Shown piece after piece: positions 55,636 through 64,000 of a stretch of 64,000 nucleotides of DNA. The translations under genes and the position numbers were made by a program. Source of the DNA: Acidovorax soli (GTDB taxonomy: Bacteria > Pseudomonadota > Gammaproteobacteria > Burkholderiales > Burkholderiaceae_C); assembly GCF_014207955.1 (NCBI RefSeq), contig NZ_JACHLK010000009.1, positions 62,001-126,000 on the forward strand, written 5' to 3'. The notes under the pieces are model-generated. The model did not search any database. It was not told the DNA's origin and worked only from the letters and a program-made list of their open reading frames with translations. Position 1 is the stretch's first letter. Every line of letters starts with the position of its first letter.

Positions 55636-56508
55636 TCACTTTCCTCCAATTTTCTTTTTGAATTTATCGATTGTTTTGGCCATCATAATATTTGCACTTC
55701 CATCAATAATATCCTCCACACTCGGATAACCAGGATTTAATCTATTAAGCAACTCCCCCGTACTCAAACCGATTCTATCTCGCACACTTTCATTGACATG
55801 CTGCAACTCGTGAGCCATCATCTGCAAAAAATCAAACACTTTACAATCGGGAATGGGCACACCATCCAAGCCATATAAATCAGAGTTGTATTTAATATTC
55901 CCCATCAAATCAGTTCTGCCAGACAATTTCTGCCCCAATGTTCCCTTCAAATCAGGCACGCCCATCACTGATTTTGGGTTTGGAATAATTTCAGGAAAAT
56001 TTTCTCGCAAAATCTCTACTGCGGCGTTAATTTCTGCTTTTGTTGCAAGTCCTAACGAATCCTTGAAGCTCAACGCATTCCCCTCCGCATACCCAAACCG
56101 ATTGAACCTACCCTCCAGCCCAATCGGATCCGCCTGCGTATACCGCCCCCGCTCCGCACTGTAGCTACGGAAGTAGTTGTAGTGCAGGTTGCTCTCTTTG
56201 TCGTAGTACTGCCCCGGGTAGCGCAGGTTGAAGGTCACCTCGGGGATGCTGGTGGTGCCCGTGGTGGGGTTGGTGGTTGCGTCGGTGAAGCGCTTGGCTC
56301 CCACGGTGGGCTGTTCATCCCCAAACGCGCTGTACGCCCATTGCCAGGCCACCTGGCCGTCGGGCTGGGTGAGCTTGCGGGGCGTGTTCAGGTGGTCGCT
56401 GTGCACCGCATAAGCTGTTCCATTGACGATGGCGGCAATGGGCATGGGGCCGTTGGCCGTGGGCAGGTAGATGTACTGGGTGTTGCCAGTGCTGGCGCTG
56501 CCGCCCAT
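55636..56508 (-). CDS. Orphan Rhs C-terminal tip with putative zinc-metallopeptidase toxin
   Basis: A 290-residue fragment starting at ATG 56508. Residues 1-145 are Rhs core nearly identical to the full Rhs protein next door, ending YTQADPIGLEGRFNRFGYAE. Residues 146-290 are a different tip with FLQMMAHELQHVNES: HELQH at 233-237 is an HExxH zinc motif. The tip ends in KTIDKFKKKIGGK and is AT-rich. It has no signal peptide. The core similarity continues upstream to 56769 but an in-frame TGA precedes it, so this is a displaced, silent-looking cassette unless recombined into the main gene. Confidence 0.82.
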   Translation of the reverse strand: MGGSASTGNTQYIYLPTANGPMPIAAIVNGTAYAVHSDHLNTPRKLTQPDGQVAWQWAYSAFGDEQPTVGAKRFTDATTNPTTGTTSIPEVTFNLRYPGQYYDKESNLHYNYFRSYSAERGRYTQADPIGLEGRFNRFGYAEGNALSFKDSLGLATKAEINAAVEILRENFPEIIPNPKSVMGVPDLKGTLGQKLSGRTDLMGNIKYNSDLYGLDGVPIPDCKVFDFLQMMAHELQHVNESVRDRIGLSTGELLNRLNPGYPSVEDIIDGSANIMMAKTIDKFKKKIGGK

Positions 56509-56769
56509 GCCGTATTCGCCCAGCAGGGTGCCGTCCTGGCCGTAGACATACGCGAAGCCGAGCTTTTGCGCGTCGCTGCTGCCGGGGCTCCACAGGCGGG
56601 TGAAGAATTCATACGCGGTCTGGATGAAGCCTTTGTCTTGCTCCTTTTCCTTCTCTGCTTCTTCCTGGTCTTCGGGGTCGGCCAGCAGGTTGTTGAGGTT
56701 CTTGCCGCTGGTGGTGCCTGAGCCGCTGCTTGCAGCAGTGAACAGCGGCTCGGTCTTGAAGACCCGCTG
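56074..56769 (-). repeat. Direct duplication of Rhs core, orphan copy
   Basis: Near-identical to 57884-58573 and in the same direction. It spans the end of the YD-repeat core, including the RYTQADPIGLEG signature. Similarity stops abruptly on the toxin side at 56074 and on the other side at 56769, next to an in-frame TGA. It is suited to homologous exchange of tips. Confidence 0.92.
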
Positions 56770-56936
56770 TCGCGTGCCGGATCAACACCGTAAACCCTCC
56801 AGGGCACTCTGCAACGACCGGTTCAATCTGCGTTTCGTCGATCATCCACGCCCGTCGCGTGCAGCGCTCTATACACACACTACCTAATTTTCGTTCGCCC
56901 CCAAGCGTCACAGTCACTGCATTACATAAATTCAAA

Positions 56937-57392
56937 CTATTTTCCAGCAAGCATCAAATCCCTGGCCCCCCCCGACACCATCCCCTGAATAAAACGACCA
57001 TTACCATACGCATTAAAAATTTCTTTTTCATCACAAAGTATTTTTAAATCACATACAATCTCCCCCTCAAGGAATTTTAACAACATTTGATACATACCAG
57101 GCTGATCCAACTCACCAAAATCACCCGCACCAAGAATAACATCCCGATGACGAGGAAACAAGCGCTCAAGTCGAAAATACATATCCGCCTGTTCAATCTT
57201 GTCAACCGCATTTCGGCCAAGCCTATGGAAACAAAATCCAACATTAATAAACCACTGGCTTCCAAATCCCTTATCCACTCCAATTAAAGCAGTGACCCCA
57301 CTTCCTGACAGCATCATCACCGCTCCCCGCCGATCAAACCCCTTTTGCTTAAACAATTTAAATATACCGCTTTTAAAATCAACACCCTTCAT
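56937..57392 (-). CDS. DUF4304-like putative immunity protein of the Rhs toxin
   Basis: A 151-residue soluble protein. The ATG at 57392 shares one base with the rhs stop (TGATG), giving tight coupling. The segment FKSGIFKLFKQKGFDRRGAV followed by QWFINVGFCFHRLG resembles DUF4304-type immunity proteins. The gene is clearly AT-rich against the core. By position and family it probably neutralises the tip of the Rhs protein. Direct proof is lacking. Confidence 0.72.
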   Translation of the reverse strand: MKGVDFKSGIFKLFKQKGFDRRGAVMMLSGSGVTALIGVDKGFGSQWFINVGFCFHRLGRNAVDKIEQADMYFRLERLFPRHRDVILGAGDFGELDQPGMYQMLLKFLEGEIVCDLKILCDEKEIFNAYGNGRFIQGMVSGGARDLMLAGK

Positions 57393-60300
57393 CACTTACC
57401 CCCTCGATACACATCTACAACGGATGTCCAAGGCCGATTAGTCATTAACTCTAGCTCCTTGCGATAGCCTTCTACCTGACGTTCACCGAGACTAACCGCC
57501 CTGGGATTATCAGGCTTTAGCTCTCTAACTTGACTATTCGCCCAATCAACCGCATCTGGCCTTTTTCCACTCAGCAGCCTAGCTTTCATATCAAAATTTT
57601 CACCTAGCGCAAACCTATAATTAAAATGAGCTCGACGTCCCACAGCAGCAGCAGCATTTTCCCCTCCACGCGGGGGCGTGCCCCGAATAGAACACATGGC
57701 CATCATGGCCACGTCATAGTTCTCTGCCAACAAGGCAGCAGCCATGCCCGGAATGGCGTAGCCCCAATTGCCGGTTTGGTTTTGTTTATCAGCCCAATAC
57801 TGCGCTGCACTAGCCGCTCTCTCAGGCGTTAAGAATGCAATGTCGTCAAGGGTCAATAGTCCATAAGGATCGACAAACCCTAGCGCATTCCCCTCCACAT
57901 ACCCAAACCGATTGAACCCACCCTCCAGCCCAATCGGATCGGCCTGCGTATACCGCCCCCGCTCCGCACTGTAGCTGCGGAAGTAGTTGTAGTGCAGGTT
58001 GCTCTCTTTGTCGTAGTACTGCCCCGGGTAGCGCAGGTTGAAGGTCACCTCGGGGATGCTGGTGGTGCCCGTGGTGGGGTTGGTGGTTGCGTCGGTGAAG
58101 CGCTTGGCTCCCACGGTGGGCTGTTCATCCCCAAACGCGCTGTACGCCCATTGCCAGGCCACCTGGCCGTCGGGCTGGGTGAGCTTGCGGGGCGTGTTCA
58201 GGTGGTCGCTGTGCACCGCATAAGCTGTTCCATTGACGATGGCGGCAATGGGCATGGGGCCGTTGGCCGTGGGCAGGTAGATGTACTGGGTGGTGCCGCT
58301 GCTGTTGCTGCCGCCCATGCCGTATTCGCCCAGCAGGGTGCCGTCCTGGCCGTAGACATACGCAAAGCCGAGCTTTTGCGCGTCGCTGCTGCCGGGGCTC
58401 CACAGGCGGGTGAAGAATTCATACGCGGTCTGGATGAAGCCTTTGTCTTTTTCCGCTTCTGCCTCTTCCTGGTCTTCGGGGTCGGACAGCAGGTTGTTGA
58501 GGTTCTTGCCGCTGGTGGTCGATCCTGATCCCGATCCGCTGGCGAACAGTGGTTCGGTCTTGAACACGCGCTGGCCCAGGGCGTTGTGGGCATACTGGGT
58601 GCTGGGGGCGTCCACTCCTGTGCCGGTGGTGACTTTTTCCAGGCGTTCCTGGCTGTCGTACTGGAAGGTGCGCAGGCCGTCGCTGAGCAGGTCGCCTGCG
58701 GCGTTGTACTGGAAGTTGACAAGGCTGTTGGCAGTCCCCGCCGGGCCGGTCTTGGTCTGGCTGAATGCCGTATGGCGATTGCCCGCCAGTGCGTATGTAC
58801 GGCTGGTTGTGGTGCCCGCCTGCTGCTGGTTGCTGGTAACGCGGTTGCCGTTCTTGTCGTAGGTGTAGGTGGCACTGTTGGCAGGTGCTCCACTCGCCAC
58901 CGCCCTGGTAAACCCGACGATGCGGCCTGCAAGGTTGTACTGCACGGTCCACGTGGCGGGGGCCAGGGTGAGGCTGCTGGCCTGGGCGTCGGTGCTGGCG
59001 GGTTGCATCAAGCCCTGGGTCAAGCTGGTGATGCGGCCTGCTCCGTCGTAGGTGTAGCTGCTGAACTCGGTGGCGGTGAGCTGGCCTGCGGTGTTGTAGC
59101 TGCGGGTGGCGGGGATGGCTGCCGAGCCGCCGGGCAGGCTCCAGCTCCAGCCGGTGGGCTGGCCCAGGGGGCTCCAGGTGATGCCGCTGACCAGTGGTTG
59201 GCCGGCCCAGGTCAGGCCGGTGAGTTGGCCGGTGGCGTCGTAGACGTTCTGCAGCACTTGGCCGCCGGGGTAGGTGGTGGAACTCAGCAGGCCCGTGGTG
59301 GGGTGGTAGCTGTAGGCCAGGGTGCGGCTGTCGTTGTTGATGAGCTTTTGGGTCTGGCTAACCACACGGCCGTGCACGTCGCGCTGGTAGGTGGTGATGC
59401 CGCTGGCGTCTTCGATCTCGCTGAGGTAGCCCTTGGCGGTGGTGCTTTGGTCGTAGCGCAGGGTCGTGACGGTGCCATTGGCGTGCGCGATGGAAGTCGG
59501 GCGGCCCAGCAGGTCACGGGTGATCGTCGTTGCCTGGCCCAGGGCGTTGGTGATGCTGCTGGGCAGGCCCAAGGCGTCGTACTGGGCGATCTTGCTGCCG
59601 CTGTCGGGGCTGCCTTCCGTGAGGGGGTTGCCTTCGGCATCGCGTGTGTAGGTCGTGGCTACGCTCTTGGCGTCCGTGACCTTGGTGATGGCGTCCGATG
59701 CGTTGTAGTTGAGTGTCGTGCCCCCGGACTCAGGATCATTGATATAGGTGACGCGCTCCAAGGCGTCGCGCGAGTAAGAGGTCTGTATGGTGCTGCCATT
59801 GACGCTTTGCGTGCTGACACGCAGGTTGGCATTGGCGTTGTATGTGTGGGTCGTGGGCGCACCGCCGGTGCCCACGGTCTCAGAGGCCCGCCGGTTCAGG
59901 CTGTTGACGCTGCGCGCCAGTTGCCAGGCAAGGTGGCCCTGGTTGTTGCGTACTTCTTCGCTCAGGCGGTTGCCCATGTTGTCGAGCACGTAGGTGCCCG
60001 TGTTGCCGCGGTTGTCACTCCAGCCTGTGAGGCGGTGGGCAGGGTCGTAGGTGTAGGTGATGCTGTGGCCGGCGGGCAGCGTGGCAGCAAGCACCTCACC
60101 GCTGGGCCGGTAGGTGAAAGTGGAGACTTCGCCACCGCGATTGCTGGTGAGCACCCGGCCCCGGGCGTCGTAGGCGTATGTGGTCAGCAGACCATTGGGG
60201 GCCGTGTGGGCGAGCACCCGACCCGCGCCGTCATAGGTGTACACATCGACATGACCCAATGCATTGGTGGCCTGGGTGAGATTGCCCAGGCCGTCATAGC

Positions 60301-62164
60301 CATAACTGGTGATCGCTCCATTGGCCGCAGTTTCGGTCGCTACCAAGCCTGCCGCGTTGTAGGTCCACACTGTGGTGCGAACCACGCCGGCAGCCGCGTC
60401 GTTGACCGACTGGCTCGTTGTATTGCCGGCACTGTCATAGGTATAGGTAGTGATGCGGCCAGGCTCAGTAATGGTCACAGGAGCACGCCATTCTGAGTGC
60501 CATGCCACGCTTGCCACGCGGGATTCGGACAGGCCGGCCGCCTCGGTGACGGTCAAGGGCAGTCGGCGTGGTGTGTCCCAAGTAAAACGGGTCTGTGTAT
60601 AGTTAAAGTCATAATAAAAATCTATCAAGGCATTTGAATTGGCGGAGGCCGCAGTTATTTTTGGTTCGCTGCTGGATGCCGGAGGCTTGGATACGCCTTG
60701 ATAAACAACCCAGTTTCCAAATCGACCGAAACTGTAAGTGCGCGATGTGCCCAATGGATCAACGACATTCGATTTGCCCGAGACCGAATAGCGATCCACC
60801 GCGCCCGATTTCTCGGTAGACTGGGCCCAGCCTTCGCTATCGTAGGTATAGGTCGAATACCGATTGCCCTGCTCGTCCACAATTCCCGACAAGAGAGGTG
60901 GGAGCTTCGCGGCGGCTTCGGTGTAGAGGTATTGCCTGACAGTGCCATCCGACTGCCGCGCTCCAGTCAGCAAACCATTGGCATAGCTGTAGGTTACGCT
61001 GCGTTGGTCGGATGTGGTCACCTTGACCAATTTCCCGCCATCGCCGTAAGCGAGGAAGATTTGGCGCCCCAGCGAACTGGTGATACTGGTCAGCTTATCC
61101 CCTGAATGCGTATAGGCATACGACCACCCATTGCGCATTATCTGCATAAACAGCATCCCGTCCCTGCCAAAAAGGTAGCGGGTTTCATTCGCCTTGTCAT
61201 CGAAGATCCACCCGCCCGCAGCATTGTCCTTGGTCAATACATGCAAGGGATTGACAGTCTTGTAGCCTTGCCCAGAGCTTTTGTCAGCATTGAAATAGAT
61301 GAACGAACCATCTCCCATCTGGATGCGTACTGGCGCAACGATATTGAACTGCGGTCCAACAGCCAGGTGAATACTGTGGTTGTGCGTCCACCCATCACCC
61401 ATGTCCCCCGGAAGAGCGGGTTTGAAATACTTCCCAAACCAGACAGCCTTGTCTCGCGCTCGATGACTTCGGTAGATGCGAGCGAATGTCAATGGCAGCG
61501 GTCCGCCACTGTCCAGATCCACAATGAATTCAAATTTTTCCTGTACGGGAACAAGAATTGGATTGCCTCGCGTGGCGAACGATTTTGTCGCCTGACAGAT
61601 GTCACATGGTTGAGGCGACTTGCTCAGATCTTGAATGCAGGCGGAGCTGGCGACGTCCGTCATCCAACCGATATAGGCAGGATCATTGCAACGTATGCCG
61701 CGGGTACCATTGATCCACCCGCCATACATGTCTACCACGCCGTAGCAGTTTCCTGATGGATCCAAACTCCCATGCTTGATCTGGAAGGGTCTTTTCTGCG
61801 CGACAGGCTCATCAGATGTCTTAAACGTATCGCGCCTGGTAACCTCCACCTCTCCAAGGGTGTACGAGATTTGGCACATCGACGAATAGCCTGGACTTTT
61901 ATAGATCAATTCGTCCATGGTTTTCTGGAAAGCGACCTCTTCGGACTCATAACCAGACCGTCCATCGATCAGTGTTTGGTCAGCAGTACCAAAACCGGTA
62001 GTGTAAGACCAGCGATCGAAGCCATCCGGCGCCAATCGGCAGGTAGCCGCCGCCGCCTTGTCGCCGGACTCGATACAAAATTTGTTGTATTCGTAATTGG
62101 CATATGCATTGCCCGCCAACAGCAAAATGCCAAGCGCCAATAGCCTGGTAACCCAAGAACGCAT
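57392..62164 (-). CDS. Rhs repeat protein with PD-(D/E)XK nuclease-like C-terminal tip
   Basis: A 1590-residue protein. A Sec signal (MRSWVTRLLALGILLLAGNA) is followed by a Cys-containing N-terminal region, then DUF6531-type VDLDSGGPLPLTFARIYRSH and a long series of RHS/YD repeats (YTYDGAGRV-like units) to about residue 1400. The conserved core end is RYTQADPIGLEGGFNRFGYV. After residue 1427 comes a variable tip with D1537, E1548 and K1550 in RPDAVDW...RELKPDN, the pattern of a restriction-endonuclease-fold toxin. The tip is AT-rich. An immunity gene is coupled downstream. No VgrG or PAAR domain is present, so the export route is unclear. Confidence 0.9.
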   Translation of the reverse strand: MRSWVTRLLALGILLLAGNAYANYEYNKFCIESGDKAAAATCRLAPDGFDRWSYTTGFGTADQTLIDGRSGYESEEVAFQKTMDELIYKSPGYSSMCQISYTLGEVEVTRRDTFKTSDEPVAQKRPFQIKHGSLDPSGNCYGVVDMYGGWINGTRGIRCNDPAYIGWMTDVASSACIQDLSKSPQPCDICQATKSFATRGNPILVPVQEKFEFIVDLDSGGPLPLTFARIYRSHRARDKAVWFGKYFKPALPGDMGDGWTHNHSIHLAVGPQFNIVAPVRIQMGDGSFIYFNADKSSGQGYKTVNPLHVLTKDNAAGGWIFDDKANETRYLFGRDGMLFMQIMRNGWSYAYTHSGDKLTSITSSLGRQIFLAYGDGGKLVKVTTSDQRSVTYSYANGLLTGARQSDGTVRQYLYTEAAAKLPPLLSGIVDEQGNRYSTYTYDSEGWAQSTEKSGAVDRYSVSGKSNVVDPLGTSRTYSFGRFGNWVVYQGVSKPPASSSEPKITAASANSNALIDFYYDFNYTQTRFTWDTPRRLPLTVTEAAGLSESRVASVAWHSEWRAPVTITEPGRITTYTYDSAGNTTSQSVNDAAAGVVRTTVWTYNAAGLVATETAANGAITSYGYDGLGNLTQATNALGHVDVYTYDGAGRVLAHTAPNGLLTTYAYDARGRVLTSNRGGEVSTFTYRPSGEVLAATLPAGHSITYTYDPAHRLTGWSDNRGNTGTYVLDNMGNRLSEEVRNNQGHLAWQLARSVNSLNRRASETVGTGGAPTTHTYNANANLRVSTQSVNGSTIQTSYSRDALERVTYINDPESGGTTLNYNASDAITKVTDAKSVATTYTRDAEGNPLTEGSPDSGSKIAQYDALGLPSSITNALGQATTITRDLLGRPTSIAHANGTVTTLRYDQSTTAKGYLSEIEDASGITTYQRDVHGRVVSQTQKLINNDSRTLAYSYHPTTGLLSSTTYPGGQVLQNVYDATGQLTGLTWAGQPLVSGITWSPLGQPTGWSWSLPGGSAAIPATRSYNTAGQLTATEFSSYTYDGAGRITSLTQGLMQPASTDAQASSLTLAPATWTVQYNLAGRIVGFTRAVASGAPANSATYTYDKNGNRVTSNQQQAGTTTSRTYALAGNRHTAFSQTKTGPAGTANSLVNFQYNAAGDLLSDGLRTFQYDSQERLEKVTTGTGVDAPSTQYAHNALGQRVFKTEPLFASGSGSGSTTSGKNLNNLLSDPEDQEEAEAEKDKGFIQTAYEFFTRLWSPGSSDAQKLGFAYVYGQDGTLLGEYGMGGSNSSGTTQYIYLPTANGPMPIAAIVNGTAYAVHSDHLNTPRKLTQPDGQVAWQWAYSAFGDEQPTVGAKRFTDATTNPTTGTTSIPEVTFNLRYPGQYYDKESNLHYNYFRSYSAERGRYTQADPIGLEGGFNRFGYVEGNALGFVDPYGLLTLDDIAFLTPERAASAAQYWADKQNQTGNWGYAIPGMAAALLAENYDVAMMAMCSIRGTPPRGGENAAAAVGRRAHFNYRFALGENFDMKARLLSGKRPDAVDWANSQVRELKPDNPRAVSLGERQVEGYRKELELMTNRPWTSVVDVYRGGK
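57884..58573 (-). repeat. Direct duplication of Rhs core, main copy
   Basis: Matches 56074-56769 almost throughout, the two copies being about 1.8 kb apart. It lies inside the rhs reading frame and ends at the border with the variable toxin tip. Confidence 0.92.
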
Positions 62165-62467
62165 CTGACTCTCCCTCTCGTGATCTCTGCCCGCAACCGT
62201 TGGGCTCTTTTTTGGATCTGAAGAATGTAACTAAAGGGAAGGCAAGCGAATCGACAACCCAAGCTGACTGCGGGCCATTGTTGTAAGCAATTGCATCCAG
62301 AAGATGCGCTGGCGAGGTCGATTTCCACGGGGCGCAGGAACCAAAGATGAACCCTTGTCGGAGCGTTCACGTCCCTGCGGGGGCGGAATAAGGTACCCTC
62401 AGTTGAAGGGTACGCAGAATCAGGCAGCTATGCGAAACACGAGGCGGTCGCATGCATCTTGGCAGCT
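62165..62467. other. Gap between rhs and egtB with a hairpin
   Basis: About 300 bp without a convincing gene. GTACCCT (62393-62399) and AGGGTAC (62407-62413) form a 7-bp stem with a 7-base loop, downstream of egtB on the minus strand and possibly its terminator. The remainder should hold the rhs promoter; no clear -35/-10 pair was identified. Confidence 0.45.
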
Positions 62468-63724
62468 CTACACGTCCCTTGCCAACCGCACCCCCGCAAA
62501 CTGCCAGCGCGCAGTCGCCGGAAAGAAGTTGCGGTAGGTGGCACGCGTGTGCCCTGCCGGCGTGGCGCACGAGCCGCCACGCAGCACATACTGGTTGACC
62601 ATGAACTTGCCGTTGTACTCGCCCACGGCGCCCTCTGCCGTGCGAAAGCCGGGGTACGGGGCGTAGCTCGACTGGGTCCATTGCCAGGCGTCACCGAACA
62701 TCTGCACCAGGCCCGGGCCTTCGGCCGCGCCGGGGTGCAATGGTGCACCGGGGCCGTCGACAAGGTGGCCCTGTGCGGGCTGGCGCGCAGCGGCACACTC
62801 CCACTCGGCCTCTGTCGGCAGGCGGGCGCCAGCCCAGCGGGCGTAGGCCTCGGCTTCGTAATACGACAGGTGCACGGCGGGCAGCGCGCTGGCCAGGGGG
62901 ACCAGGCCTGCCAGGGTGAACTCATGCCAGGCACCGCCCTCTCCTTCGCGGTGCCAGTAGATGGGCTGCGTGAGGCCCTGGGCGCTGCGCCAGTCCCAGC
63001 CTTCGGCCAGCCACAGCACGGGGTTGCGGTAGCCGCCGTCTGCGATGAAGGCGGCGTACTCGCCGTTGCTCACCAGGCGGGACGCCAGGGCATGGGGCTG
63101 CACGTAGACGCGGTGGCGCGGCAGCTCGTTGTCGAAGGCGAAGCTGCCCTCGCCGGTGTGGCCGATCTCGACCACGCCACCATCGCTCTCGTGCCAGGCC
63201 AGGGGCTGGGCCGGGCTGCTGCCGGCGCCCGGCTGGAGCGCGTGGTAGGCCGGGAACAGCGGGTTGCACGACAGCAGGTGCTTGATGTCCGTGACCAGCA
63301 GTTCCTGGTGCTGTTGCTCGTGGTGCAGGCCCAGCTCGACCAGGGCATGGAGCTTGGCGTCGTCGGCGCGTTGGGCCAGCAGGCGCTGCACGCGCCCATC
63401 CACATGGGCGCGGTAGGCCAGCACTTCGGCCAAAGAGGGCCGGGTGAGCAGGCCGCGCTGGGGGCGCGGGTGCTTGGCGCCCACGCCGTTGTAGTACGAA
63501 TTGAACAGCACACGGAACGCGGGGTGGAACGGTGCAAACCCGGCCTCGTGCGGCTCCAGCACAAAGGTCTCGAAAAACCAGGTGGTGTGCGCCAGGTGCC
63601 ACTTGGCGGGGCTGGCGTCGGGCATGGACTGGGCGCTGGCGTCTTCGGGCGACAGGGGTGCGACCAGCTCTACCGAGCGCTGGCGCACGGCGGCATAGTC
63701 AGCGGAGGTGGGAGGCGCGGCCAT
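62468..63724 (-). CDS. egtB: Ergothioneine biosynthesis protein EgtB
   Basis: A 418-residue non-heme iron sulfoxide synthase that joins gamma-glutamylcysteine or cysteine to hercynine. The ATG at 63724 is preferred; ATG 63793 would overlap the preceding egtD by 14 bp. The DinB-like N-terminal domain has AKWHLAHTTWFFETF and the metal motif LHHEQQHQELL (HxxxHxE). The C-terminal FGE-sulfatase domain ends RGGSCATPAGHTRATYRN. It follows egtD on the same strand. The substrate (gamma-glutamylcysteine versus cysteine) is not resolved here. Confidence 0.93.
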   Translation of the reverse strand: MAAPPTSADYAAVRQRSVELVAPLSPEDASAQSMPDASPAKWHLAHTTWFFETFVLEPHEAGFAPFHPAFRVLFNSYYNGVGAKHPRPQRGLLTRPSLAEVLAYRAHVDGRVQRLLAQRADDAKLHALVELGLHHEQQHQELLVTDIKHLLSCNPLFPAYHALQPGAGSSPAQPLAWHESDGGVVEIGHTGEGSFAFDNELPRHRVYVQPHALASRLVSNGEYAAFIADGGYRNPVLWLAEGWDWRSAQGLTQPIYWHREGEGGAWHEFTLAGLVPLASALPAVHLSYYEAEAYARWAGARLPTEAEWECAAARQPAQGHLVDGPGAPLHPGAAEGPGLVQMFGDAWQWTQSSYAPYPGFRTAEGAVGEYNGKFMVNQYVLRGGSCATPAGHTRATYRNFFPATARWQFAGVRLARDV

Positions 63725-63779
63725 CCCTGCAGTGTGCCCCAGCGGCGCTGCGCGCGCACGCACCGGGAGCACCGGGCCT

Positions 63780-64000
63780 TCAAGGCTGCGCATGGACCAC
63801 GGCAAACCAGTCGCGTGGATCGGTCCAGGCCCGGGCGCGCGAAAAGCCCGCGCGCGCCAGCAGGTCGGTGAAGGCGGGCAGCGTGTACTTGTAGCTGTTC
63901 TCGGTGTGGATGCACTCTCCGGCCGCAAAGTCGCGCACGCCGCCACCAGGCCAGCGCACCTGCAGCGGCGACATGGCCTGCAGGTGCATCTCGATGCGCG
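63780..64000 (-). CDS. egtD: L-histidine N-alpha-methyltransferase EgtD, C-terminal part
   Basis: The last 73 codons are in the window; the gene continues past the right edge. The visible part reads RIEMHLQAMSPLQVRW and then ECIHTENSYKYTLPAF, ending DLLARAGFSRARAWTDPRDW, which matches the EgtD C-terminus. EgtD trimethylates histidine to hercynine, the substrate of EgtB. It lies just upstream of egtB, likely in the same transcript. Confidence 0.9.
   Translation of the reverse strand, partial: RIEMHLQAMSPLQVRWPGGGVRDFAAGECIHTENSYKYTLPAFTDLLARAGFSRARAWTDPRDWFAVVHAQP

Overview
The window is about 64 kb of high-GC chromosomal DNA from a betaproteobacterium of the order Burkholderiales. It most probably comes from the family Comamonadaceae (Acidovorax or a close relative). 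This placement is an inference from gene content and order: a sulfur assimilation operon of cysI, a DUF934 gene, cysH, cysD and cysN; a tadA gene fused to a dehalogenase-like hydrolase; a thiO-S-G-E operon behind a TPP riboswitch; and the GC-rich dispersed intergenic repeats. No rRNA, tRNA, CRISPR array, prophage or intact insertion sequence was found. The only clearly mobile-looking region is the AT-richer Rhs locus near the right end.

Layout. (1) 1-12 kb, sulfur: a leftward sulfate/sulfonate group (sbp, ssuE, ssuA, start of ssuD), then yggX and mnmC. A rightward assimilatory operon follows: a TauE/SafE permease, cysI, DUF934, cysH, cysD, cysN, then fdxA and a ferredoxin/thioredoxin reductase-like flavoprotein. 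(2) 13-15 kb: an OmpR-type two-component system. (3) 15.2-16 kb: a non-coding imperfect inverted repeat of about 700 bp. (4) 16-22.5 kb: an exported intradiol dioxygenase-like protein, small envelope proteins, a cysteine-free Rrf2 regulator, a phytase/esterase-like lipoprotein and two convergent zinc-ribbon membrane paralogs, one of them frameshifted. (5) 22.6-29 kb, thiamine: two TPP riboswitches controlling cytX and thiO-S-G-E, with thiD divergent and an SMI1/KNR4 protein between. (6) 29-38 kb: a FimV-like pilus/polar protein and acyl-CoA catabolism genes (3-hydroxyacyl-CoA dehydrogenase, enoyl-CoA hydratase-like protein, Crp/Fnr regulator, APH-like kinase plus acyl-CoA dehydrogenase), then two OsmC proteins. 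(7) 38-54.9 kb: mixed housekeeping genes, including an L,D-transpeptidase, asparaginase, penicillin acylase, an FHA-nucleotidyl cyclase, an LD-carboxypeptidase, the TadA fusion, LysE with a divergent GlxA-type regulator, an amino-acid binding protein, a U32 peptidase and MetY. (8) 54.9-62.2 kb: the Rhs locus. (9) 62.4-64 kb: ergothioneine genes egtB and the end of egtD.

How the genes work together. Sulfate and sulfonates are captured (Sbp, SsuA), sulfonates are desulfonated by SsuD using reduced flavin from SsuE, and sulfate is activated by CysDN, reduced by CysH and CysI, and fixed into homocysteine by MetY. Thiamine genes use sulfur through ThiS, and ergothioneine is another sulfur product, so the window is unusually rich in sulfur metabolism. 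The Rhs locus is the most unusual part. A 1590-residue secreted Rhs protein ends in a nuclease-like tip and is translationally coupled to a DUF4304-like putative immunity gene. Next to it lies a displaced second Rhs tip that carries about 690 bp of duplicated core and a different toxin domain with a zinc-metallopeptidase HELQH motif. Other points for follow-up are the head-to-head repeat at 15.26-15.96 kb, a repeat family placed just after stop codons, and a near-ideal operator between lysE and its regulator.
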